This document shows, in pieces, positions 1-5,123 of a DNA stretch of 5,123 nt; positions within the stretch are counted from its first letter, which is position 1; every line of letters begins with the position of its first letter. The notes under the pieces were generated by a model. That model was not told the DNA's origin. It saw only the letters and a program-made list of their open reading frames with translations, and ran no database searches. Origin of the DNA: Hyphomicrobiaceae bacterium UBA2767 (GTDB taxonomy: Bacteria > Pseudomonadota > Alphaproteobacteria > Rhizobiales > Methyloligellaceae); assembly GCA_002352635.1 (NCBI GenBank), contig DEIT01000108.1, positions 1-5,123 on the forward strand, given 5' to 3'. A program made the position numbers and the translations under genes.

Positions 1-596
1 CCGCCGCAGGTCAGGATGACAGCCTTGCGGGCCTTGACGAAAACCGAACGTTCGCCCTGCTCCGCGCGCACGCCGAAGATTTCTTTTGTCTCGGGGTGCT
101 GGATTAATTCGCGGCCCGGCGTTTCATACAGAACCGGGATGGCGCGATCCCTGGCGAAACTCTCAAACCGTTTCCAGGTCAGGGAATATCCGTATTTCGG
201 CCCGTCATGGAACTTGTGGACGCAGTCAGACCCGGGCAATTCGGGAAATTCGATGCCCTCGGGCTGGAACTGGTGCTCCTGGGGATCGCCGCCGAGCCCG
301 GCTACCCAGTCCGTATTGCGGCTCATCTCCTCTGCCCACACCCGGATCATTTCATCCGGCACCGTGTAGGGACCGCAAAGCGCCTTCAAATAGGTTGCCG
401 CCTTTTCCTCGCACGAGGTGTTGAGATAGCCCTGCGCGGCGATGCGCGTGTTGCCACCGGCGTGGGCTTGCGGTGCCTTTTCGAGGATCTCCACTTGGGC
501 GCCCAGATCATGTGCCGTCACCGCCGCCGCGATGCCGGCACCACCAAAACCGACGACGACGACGTCGGCTTCCCTATCCCATGTGTCCGGGTTCAC
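1..596 (-). CDS. FAD-binding oxidoreductase (fumarate reductase / ketosteroid dehydrogenase-like flavoprotein), N-terminal part, cut by window edge
   Basis: This reading frame is open for 198 codons from a GTG start at 594-596 to the left edge, so the C-terminal part of the protein lies outside the window. It begins VNPDTWDREADVVVVGFGGA. Seen directly: a dinucleotide-binding beta-alpha-beta with GFGGAG at residues 16-21, an acidic residue closing the second strand (VEILEK, Glu39) that would bind the FAD ribose, and a GGNT motif at 47-50. This combination is typical of the FAD_binding_2 family (fumarate reductase/succinate dehydrogenase flavoproteins, 3-ketosteroid dehydrogenases, tricarballylate dehydrogenase-like enzymes). 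The expected role is FAD-dependent oxidation or reduction of a small substrate in the cytoplasm; the catalytic part is missing, so the substrate cannot be named. The GTG start is chosen because an in-frame TGA lies at 624-626, no ATG lies between it and the Rossmann strand, and a GGGA-type ribosome site lies about 9 bases upstream (605-608). It follows katG on the same strand but is separated from it by a strong terminator, so it is probably transcribed on its own. Confidence 0.85.
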   Translation of the reverse strand, partial: MNPDTWDREADVVVVGFGGAGIAAAVTAHDLGAQVEILEKAPQAHAGGNTRIAAQGYLNTSCEEKAATYLKALCGPYTVPDEMIRVWAEEMSRNTDWVAGLGGDPQEHQFQPEGIEFPELPGSDCVHKFHDGPKYGYSLTWKRFESFARDRAIPVLYETPGRELIQHPETKEIFGVRAEQGERSVFVKARKAVILTCG

Positions 597-858
597 GTGC
601 TGCGTCCCAATTTTCCGGTCGCCTCACGCGCCGGGTTCGTGGCACGTGCGGAGTGATGATTTGTTGGTTGGTGTCAGGGGCCCGTTTTGGCGGATATCGA
701 TTGCGGGTTCAAGGGGCGTGCGGGATTGGCCATGTCTGATGGTGGTACGGTGCAGCCACCTCCCCCAAAAACAAAGACGGCGCCTCAACGAATGCTGAGA
801 CGCCGTCCTGAATTCTTGTTCCTGACGCTACAAGCGCAAGGAGAGCTTCAAATGAGGA
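597..858. other. Intergenic region between katG and the flavoprotein gene
   Basis: This 262-base stretch has no convincing gene. Its right part holds the katG terminator. The left part (about 597-766) should contain the promoter of the flavoprotein gene, but I find no clear -35/-10 pair on the minus strand. Two CACGTG palindromes lie at 594-599 and 643-648; the first overlaps the GTG start codon. They may be chance in GC-rich DNA. Short open frames on the plus strand here run into the katG coding region on the opposite strand and do not look like proteins. Confidence 0.6.
767..807 (-). terminator. Rho-independent terminator of katG
   Basis: Read on the minus strand, a 12-base arm (796-807) pairs with a second 12-base arm (776-787) around an 8-base loop. 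Eleven pairs are Watson-Crick and one is G-U. The stem is GC-rich at its base (GACGGCG with CGCCGTC) and is followed at once by the T-rich run TTTGTTTTT (775-767). The stem begins about 50 bases after the katG stop codon, the normal place for an intrinsic terminator. On the plus strand the stem is weaker (one C-A mismatch) and has no T-tract, so it is directional and should stop katG transcription before the flavoprotein gene. Confidence 0.9.
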
Positions 859-3027
859 CTAGGCTGTGAGGTCGAACCGGTCGCTGTTCATGACCTTGCT
901 CCACGCCGCCACGAAGTCGTTGACGAACTTCTCGGCGCTGTCGTCCTGGGCATAGACCTCCGCGTAAGCCCGTAAAATCGAGTTGGAGCCGAACACCAGA
1001 TCCATGCGCGTCGCCGTCCACTTGACCTCGTCGGTCTTCTGGTCGCGGAGTTCGTAGACACCGTCATCCGAAGGCACCCATTTGTACGCCATGTCCGTCA
1101 GGTTGATGAAAAAGTCGTTCGTCAGAGAGCCTTCACGGTCGGTAAACACGCCATGCTTGGTGCCACCGTGGTTGGTATCCAGCACACGCATGCCGCCGAC
1201 CAGAACGGTCATCTCGTTCGCGGTCAGGCCCATCAGCTGCGTGCGGTCGAGCATGAGCTCTTCCGGGCTGACGATGTAGTCCTTCTTCAGCCAGTTGCGG
1301 TAGCCATCGGCGACCGGCTCCATCACATCAAAGGAACCAGCGTCGGTCATCTCGTCGGTCGCGTCGCCACGACCTGGTGCAAAGGGAACCGAAACGTCAT
1401 AGCCGGCAGCCTTTGCGGCCTGCTCAACGCCGACATTCCCGGCGAGGACGATGACGTCCGCGACGCTGGCGCCCGCGTCCTTTGCGATCGGTTCGAGAAC
1501 GGACAGCACCTTGGACAGGCGTGCCGGCTCGTTGCCTTCCCAGTCGTTCTGCGGCGCCAGGCGGATGCGGGCACCATTGGCGCCGCCGCGCATGTCCGAA
1601 CCACGGTAGGTGCGGGCGCTATCCCAGGCGGTGGAAACCATTTCGCTGACGCTGAGGCCGCTGTCGGCGATCTTTGCCTTGGCGGCATCGACATCGTAGC
1701 CCGCCGCGCCGGCAGGGATCGGGTCCTGCCAGATCAGGTCTTCCTGTGGCACCTCCGGGCCGAAATAGCGCGCCTTCGGGCCCATGTCGCGATGGATCAG
1801 CTTGAACCAGGCGCGGGCAAACGTGTCCTTGAAATAGTCAGGATCGGCACGGAACTTGTCCATGATTTCGCGATAGGCCGGGTCAACCTTCATCGCCATG
1901 TCGGCGTCGGTCATGACCGGCATTGTGCGGATCGAAGGGTCCTCGACATCAACCGGCTTGTCTTCTTCGGCGATGTCCACAGGTTGCCACTGCCGGGCGC
2001 CTGCGGGGCTCGACTGGATTTCCCACTCGTGATCGAGCAGCATGTCGAAATAGCCCATGTCGAACTCTGTCGGATTGGTCGTCCAGGCGCCTTCGACGCC
2101 GCTGCTGACCGTTGCGCGGCCCAAGCTCTTGCTTGCGGGATTCTTCCAGCCGAAACCCTGGTCCTCGACACTGGCCCCTTCCGGGTCCGGGCCGAGCTTG
2201 CTCGCGTCGCCATTGCCGTGCGCCTTTCCGACGGTGTGGCCGCCAGCCGTCAGGGCAGCGGTTTCCTCGTCGTTCATCGCCATGCGGGCAAAGGTCTCAC
2301 GAACGGCCTCTGCCGTCTTGTGCGGATCCGGTTTGCCGTCAACGCCTTCAGGATTGACGTAAATCAGGCCCATCTGTACCGCTGCAAGCGGGTTCTCAAG
2401 CGAAGTCTCGTCGCCTCCGTCTGTATAGCGGTCCTTGCCGAGCCACTCCTTCTCGGCACCCCAGTAGATGTCCGTTTCCGGGTGCCAGATGTCTTCGCGG
2501 CCGAACCCGAAACCGAAGGTTTTCAGACCCATGGACTCGTAGGCGATGTTGCCGGCCAGGAGGATCAGGTCGGCCCAGGAGATCTTGTTGCCGTATTTCT
2601 TCTTCACCGGCCAGAGAAGACGACGCGCCTTGTCGAGGCTGACGTTATCCGGCCAGGAATTGAGCGGAGCAAAACGCTGGTTGCCGGTGCCACCACCGCC
2701 ACGGCCGTCGGCCAGGCGATAGGTGCCCGCAGCGTGCCACGCCATACGGACCATCAGACCGCCATAATGACCCCAGTCTGCCGGCCACCACACCTGGCTG
2801 TCGGTCATAAGGTCGGTCAGATCCTTCTTGAGCGCCTTGACGTCGAGTTTCTTGAGTTCCTCACGATAGTCGAAGTCCTTGCCCATCGGGTTCGTCTTCG
2901 TGTCGTGTTGATGGAGAATGTCCAGGTTCAGGGCATTCGGCCACCAGTCCATGTTCGACGTACCGACCTCGGTAATCGCTCCATGCATCACCGGGCATTT
3001 GCCTTCATTCTCGACTTTAGCGTCCAT
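859..3027 (-). CDS. katG: Catalase-peroxidase KatG
   Basis: A 722-residue bifunctional heme b enzyme that breaks down H2O2 (catalase) and oxidises small electron donors (peroxidase). The length matches the family (about 720-740). There is no signal peptide, so it is expected in the cytoplasm. Domain order: N-terminal heme domain (about 40-415), then the C-terminal, heme-free duplicate (about 420-722). Seen in the sequence: the distal triad Arg94, Trp97 and His98 in VRMAWHAAGTYR; the three residues of the covalent adduct, Trp97, Tyr223 (GLIYVNPEG) and Met249 (RMAMND); the proximal ligand His264 (GGHTVGKAHG) with Trp315 and Asp376; and the mobile Arg413 (HRDMGP). Ser309 sits where Mycobacterium tuberculosis KatG has Ser315. 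All key residues are present, so an active enzyme is expected. The ATG at 3025-3027 is supported by a good ribosome site (3031-3037). It diverges from oxyR, the usual sign of peroxide-induced control, and ends at a strong terminator. Confidence 0.98.
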   Translation of the reverse strand: MDAKVENEGKCPVMHGAITEVGTSNMDWWPNALNLDILHQHDTKTNPMGKDFDYREELKKLDVKALKKDLTDLMTDSQVWWPADWGHYGGLMVRMAWHAAGTYRLADGRGGGGTGNQRFAPLNSWPDNVSLDKARRLLWPVKKKYGNKISWADLILLAGNIAYESMGLKTFGFGFGREDIWHPETDIYWGAEKEWLGKDRYTDGGDETSLENPLAAVQMGLIYVNPEGVDGKPDPHKTAEAVRETFARMAMNDEETAALTAGGHTVGKAHGNGDASKLGPDPEGASVEDQGFGWKNPASKSLGRATVSSGVEGAWTTNPTEFDMGYFDMLLDHEWEIQSSPAGARQWQPVDIAEEDKPVDVEDPSIRTMPVMTDADMAMKVDPAYREIMDKFRADPDYFKDTFARAWFKLIHRDMGPKARYFGPEVPQEDLIWQDPIPAGAAGYDVDAAKAKIADSGLSVSEMVSTAWDSARTYRGSDMRGGANGARIRLAPQNDWEGNEPARLSKVLSVLEPIAKDAGASVADVIVLAGNVGVEQAAKAAGYDVSVPFAPGRGDATDEMTDAGSFDVMEPVADGYRNWLKKDYIVSPEELMLDRTQLMGLTANEMTVLVGGMRVLDTNHGGTKHGVFTDREGSLTNDFFINLTDMAYKWVPSDDGVYELRDQKTDEVKWTATRMDLVFGSNSILRAYAEVYAQDDSAEKFVNDFVAAWSKVMNSDRFDLTA

Positions 3028-3030
3028 TGT

Positions 3031-3037
3031 TCTCTCC
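3031..3037 (-). promoter_or_regulatory. Ribosome binding site of katG
   Basis: On the minus strand GGAGAGA lies 3 bases before the katG ATG, with its GGAG core about 6 bases from it. This fixes the start at 3027 and fits the high expression expected of katG. Confidence 0.8.
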
Positions 3038-3172
3038 GATCGCGACTGCGGTTATTCAACATGTTTCGTTTAGGAATATCATGGCGTCACCGGAAGGTAA
3101 TCCCGGTTCAGGGGGTGGTTATATGACGCGGGGTGTTCCTGGCAGCGGTTCCTCCTCGACTGCACACCTGTT

Positions 3173-3201
3173 GTGTTAGCAAACGCAGCCCATCAGTTGA
3201 A
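3173..3201 (-). promoter_or_regulatory. Candidate katG promoter
   Basis: On the minus strand TTCAAC (3201-3196) and TAACAC (3178-3173) are 17 bases apart, a plausible but weak -35/-10 pair. The -35 would lie inside the inverted repeat at 3192-3216. OxyR-activated promoters commonly have weak elements with the activator bound next to or over the -35, so the weakness fits. Transcription would begin near 3166, giving a leader of about 140 bases. Inferred from pattern only. Confidence 0.3.
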
Positions 3202-3216
3202 GTTGTATTTACTGAT
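3192..3216. promoter_or_regulatory. Candidate OxyR operator (inverted repeat)
   Basis: ATCAGT and ACTGAT form a perfect 6-bp inverted repeat separated by 13 bases, so the arm centres are 19 bp apart, close to two helical turns. The DNA around it is AT-rich, and the site lies 20 bases before the oxyR start. A dyad of this spacing in a divergent LysR-type intergenic region is a natural binding site for the regulator, which could repress its own gene and activate katG. It does not match the E. coli OxyR ATAG-type consensus exactly, so the assignment rests on position and symmetry. Confidence 0.45.
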
Positions 3217-3230
3217 TGTTTCGATAAGAT
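3203..3230 (+). promoter_or_regulatory. Candidate oxyR promoter
   Basis: TTGTAT (3203-3208) and TAAGAT (3225-3230) are 16 bases apart on the plus strand. If used, transcription would begin at or next to the oxyR ATG, giving a leaderless or nearly leaderless message. That would agree with the missing Shine-Dalgarno sequence. The elements are poor matches and the call is tentative. Confidence 0.25.
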
Positions 3231-3236
3231 ATTCTG

Positions 3237-4121
3237 ATGAACCACCTTACCCTCAAGCAACTGCGCTATTTCGAGGCACTGGCACGTCATGGCCATTTCG
3301 GACGCGCGGCAGATTCCTGCGCAATCTCACAGCCCGCCTTGTCGATGCAGATCAAGGAACTGGAGGAAGCGCTGGGCGCGGTGCTGTTCGAACGCGGTGC
3401 GCGACAGGTACGGCTGACCAATTTCGGTGAAGTGGCCGCGGGGCGCATCCGCAACATCCTGCGATCCGTCGATGAACTGGGAGATTTGGCGCGTGCCTCA
3501 CAGGACCGGCTTGGGGGGCGGCTGCGCATCGGCGTAATCCCGACGATCGCGCCCTATCTGCTACCCCGGGTCATCGCCAACCTGGCGCGCATGTACCCCG
3601 AACTCGACATCCATGTGCGCGAGACGTTGACGCCGACGCTCATACAGGAACTGGCTGAAGGGCGGATTGATACGGCCATCGTTGCCCTGCCCGTGTCGGA
3701 GCCCTCGTTTACCGAAGTGCCTCTGTTCTCGGAAAATTTCGTGCTCGTCCGGCCGGGAGCCGATGAGGGAAGCCCGGTTCCGAGCGGCGAAGCCCTGCGC
3801 GAAATGCGGCTGCTTCTGCTGGAAGAAGGGCACTGCTTTCGCGATCAGGCGCTCTCCTTCTGCAATATGCAAACCGCCCTTCCACGCGAGGTGCTGGACG
3901 GGAGCTCGCTCTCCACGCTCGTGCAAATGGTCAGCGCCGGCATCGGCGTCACGCTTGTTCCTGAGATGGCTCTGGGCGTGGAGACGCGTTCAGCGTCCGT
4001 ATCCGTCGCGCGCTTTGAAGATCCGCAACCCTCCCGCACCATCGGCATGATCTGGCGCAAGACAAGCCCCATGGCCAAACAGCTTTCGGCGGTCTCAGAC
4101 GTGGTTCTTCAGAGTGCGTAA
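3237..4121 (+). CDS. oxyR: Hydrogen peroxide-sensing LysR-family regulator OxyR
   Basis: A 294-residue LysR-type transcription factor. The N-terminal winged helix-turn-helix (about 4-63; LTLKQLRYFEALARHGHFGR, then SQPALSMQIKELE) binds DNA. A linker helix (about 64-92) is followed by the sensor domain, which starts near 95 (RLRIGVIPTIAPYLLP). The OxyR signature EEGHCFRDQALSFC is present: Cys200 and Cys209 match E. coli Cys199 and Cys208, the pair that forms a disulfide with H2O2. His199, Asp203 and Thr103 match other residues around the reactive cysteine, and Arg274 (IGMIWRK) probably matches E. coli Arg266. This separates it from ordinary LysR regulators. The ATG at 3237 is the only usual start after the in-frame TAA at 3225-3227, and the N-terminus fits OxyR homologues; no Shine-Dalgarno is visible. 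The gene ends in tandem stops (TAA TAA, 4119-4124). It diverges from katG, its probable main target. Confidence 0.96.
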   Translation: MNHLTLKQLRYFEALARHGHFGRAADSCAISQPALSMQIKELEEALGAVLFERGARQVRLTNFGEVAAGRIRNILRSVDELGDLARASQDRLGGRLRIGVIPTIAPYLLPRVIANLARMYPELDIHVRETLTPTLIQELAEGRIDTAIVALPVSEPSFTEVPLFSENFVLVRPGADEGSPVPSGEALREMRLLLLEEGHCFRDQALSFCNMQTALPREVLDGSSLSTLVQMVSAGIGVTLVPEMALGVETRSASVSVARFEDPQPSRTIGMIWRKTSPMAKQLSAVSDVVLQSA

Positions 4122-4140
4122 TAAGAGAGTTAGCCTTGCG

Positions 4141-5100
4141 TCAAATGCCGTCGGGCACCGGTTCGCCGGCACCTTGCAATTTTGCCCGGAGCCTTTTGAA
4201 CAAGGCTTCCAGTTCTCTTGTATCATCGGCATCCATGGCCGGACCGGGGGCGCGTGCCAGCGGACATGAGAGCGCTCCAAACCGTCGCAGTGTCTCTTTT
4301 CTGAGCGCCAGGCCAAAACCAAACTGTTGTTCGTGCCGGATCAAGGGCAGATAAAGATCGAACAAATCCTCCGCCTCATCCGTCTTTCCGTCCGCGAACA
4401 GCTCATAGACCCTGACCAGCGCGCCAATGAAGGCAAAGCCGGTCATGATCCCGTCAGCGCCGCGATGCAGTTCCTGGGGCACGTACAGGCCGCCATTGCC
4501 CGTCAGGATCGAGACACGGCGCACGCCCTGCGTTTCGGGCGCGCCTCGAAGTGCCGTGAGCTTGCGGTGGCCGGGGCAATCCTCGTGCTTGAACATCTTG
4601 ATGCGCGGATGATCGGTGATCAGCTTGTTGACCACGGCGTTGGAGAAGAAGACCGTGGTGGTGGGTGGGTAATCCTGCAGGCAAACGGGCGTTGCGTCAT
4701 CGAGCTTGGCCATCACCTTGTCAAAATAGCCGAGCACCTGCTCGTCGGTCTTCAGGCCACCCATGCCGGCGATCATCACGCCCGCAGCGCCTGCATCCAT
4801 TGACGCCCTGGACAGCGCAGCCAGGTTGTCGATGCCGGGGCTTGAGACTCCCACCAGCACCGGCACGCGGCCATCGACACGGGCGATGTAGCGCTGCATC
4901 AGTGCTGCCTGTTCTGAGTCAGTCAGCTTTGGCGCCTCGCCCATGACGCCCAATACCGTCATGCCGTGCACGCCCTGACCGATATAGAATTCCGTCAGGC
5001 TGTCGACACTGTCGAAATCCACCGCGCCGGAGGCGGTGAACGGTGTCGCGGCGATGACGTAAACCCCTTTGGCCGACTCATCCAACATTTCGATTGCCAT
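4141..5100 (-). CDS. Dihydrodipicolinate synthase / N-acetylneuraminate lyase family protein (class I aldolase-type lyase of unknown substrate)
   Basis: A 319-residue protein of the DHDPS/NAL (beta/alpha)8-barrel family, slightly longer than DapA (about 292). Seen: the start of the barrel (GVYVIAATPF, 12-21), the pyruvate-loop region (VLGVMGEAPKL, 49-59), the strand VPVLVGVSS (79-87), and KMFKHED (168-174), where Lys171 aligns with the Schiff-base lysine (E. coli DapA Lys161). The family forms an imine with a keto acid, then performs an aldol addition, cleavage or dehydration. True DapA residues are changed: the Thr-Thr before Gly-Glu is Val52-Met53, the position of Tyr133 appears to be Gln142 (LQDYPP), and the PYY motif carrying Tyr107 is replaced by GMGGL. 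A catabolic lyase, aldolase or dehydratase is therefore more likely than lysine biosynthesis. The ATG at 5098-5100 has a modest AGGT (5106-5109) upstream. The gene converges on oxyR with 19 bases between stops, and its promoter region lies beyond the right edge. Confidence 0.88.
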   Translation of the reverse strand: MAIEMLDESAKGVYVIAATPFTASGAVDFDSVDSLTEFYIGQGVHGMTVLGVMGEAPKLTDSEQAALMQRYIARVDGRVPVLVGVSSPGIDNLAALSRASMDAGAAGVMIAGMGGLKTDEQVLGYFDKVMAKLDDATPVCLQDYPPTTTVFFSNAVVNKLITDHPRIKMFKHEDCPGHRKLTALRGAPETQGVRRVSILTGNGGLYVPQELHRGADGIMTGFAFIGALVRVYELFADGKTDEAEDLFDLYLPLIRHEQQFGFGLALRKETLRRFGALSCPLARAPGPAMDADDTRELEALFKRLRAKLQGAGEPVPDGI

Positions 5101-5123
5101 GCTTTACCTGCACCCCCTGCATC

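Larger units (their letters stand above)
3028..3236. promoter_or_regulatory. Divergent katG-oxyR control region
   Basis: These 209 bases separate the starts of katG (minus) and oxyR (plus) and must hold both promoters. The oxyR-proximal half (about 3165-3236) is clearly richer in A+T than the flanking genes and contains the inverted repeat and the candidate promoters. The katG-proximal half would be a katG leader of up to about 140 bases. It holds a GAGGAGG motif on the minus strand (3151-3157) with no ATG or GTG at usable distance, an 8-bp palindrome AACATGTT (3058-3065), and a possible 8-codon upstream ORF (3056-3082). Confidence 0.75.

Noticed and set aside
207..656. A 149-codon plus-strand frame near the left edge
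   Set aside because: It lies opposite the flavoprotein gene, whose minus-strand frame has a clear FAD-binding motif. The plus-strand product has no recognisable family features.
687..869. A 60-codon plus-strand frame across the katG terminator
   Set aside because: It reads through the terminator stem and into the end of katG on the other strand, with no ribosome site and a low-complexity proline run.
3025..3065. A minus-strand ATG at about 3063 opening a frame that overlaps the katG start
   Set aside because: It has no Shine-Dalgarno, lies in a different frame from katG and ends soon after the katG ATG. The strong ribosome site at 3031-3037 belongs to the katG start.
1153..3126. A 657-codon open frame on the plus strand opposite katG
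   Set aside because: It is a frame shadow of katG, a common effect of strong GC bias at third positions. It shows no recognisable domain, while the minus strand encodes a complete KatG with every catalytic residue.
3108..3296. A 62-codon minus-strand frame spanning the katG-oxyR region
   Set aside because: It begins inside oxyR on the opposite strand and crosses the control region; no ribosome site or family resemblance was seen.
4327..4803. A 158-codon plus-strand frame opposite the aldolase-family gene
   Set aside because: It lies wholly inside the opposing gene, with no ribosome site or recognisable motif, and is explained by codon bias.
4141..5100. Naming the aldolase-family gene dapA
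   Set aside because: The Thr-Thr pair, the Tyr133 position and the PYY motif of DapA are not conserved, and the context gives no link to lysine biosynthesis.

Overview
The window is GC-rich bacterial DNA, most likely from an alphaproteobacterium. The reasons are the divergent oxyR-katG pair, the protein sequence character and the high GC at third positions; the genus cannot be fixed from this sequence. It holds four protein genes, one of them cut by the window edge. There is no RNA gene, CRISPR array, insertion sequence or long repeat that I can support.

Layout from left to right. Positions 1-596 (minus) carry the first 198 codons of an FAD-binding oxidoreductase that runs off the left edge. 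Positions 597-858 are non-coding and hold a strong intrinsic terminator for katG. Positions 859-3027 (minus) encode a complete catalase-peroxidase, KatG, with all heme-site and Met-Tyr-Trp adduct residues. Positions 3028-3236 are the divergent control region, with a 6-bp inverted repeat (ATCAGT-N13-ACTGAT) that is the best OxyR operator candidate. Positions 3237-4121 (plus) encode a complete OxyR-type LysR regulator with both redox cysteines. After a 19-bp convergent gap, positions 4141-5100 (minus) encode a complete protein of the dihydrodipicolinate synthase / N-acetylneuraminate lyase family. It keeps the Schiff-base lysine but lacks several residues of true DapA.

The centre of the window is a peroxide-defence module. 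OxyR is expected to sense H2O2 through a Cys200-Cys209 disulfide and to activate the divergent katG, whose product removes the peroxide. The two outer genes look like catabolic enzymes of unknown substrate. They share a strand with katG, but nothing in the sequence ties them to the peroxide response. I see no clear novel system. The points most worth a second look are the active-site changes in the aldolase-family protein, the missing ribosome binding site of oxyR, and the structured katG leader with a possible tiny upstream ORF.
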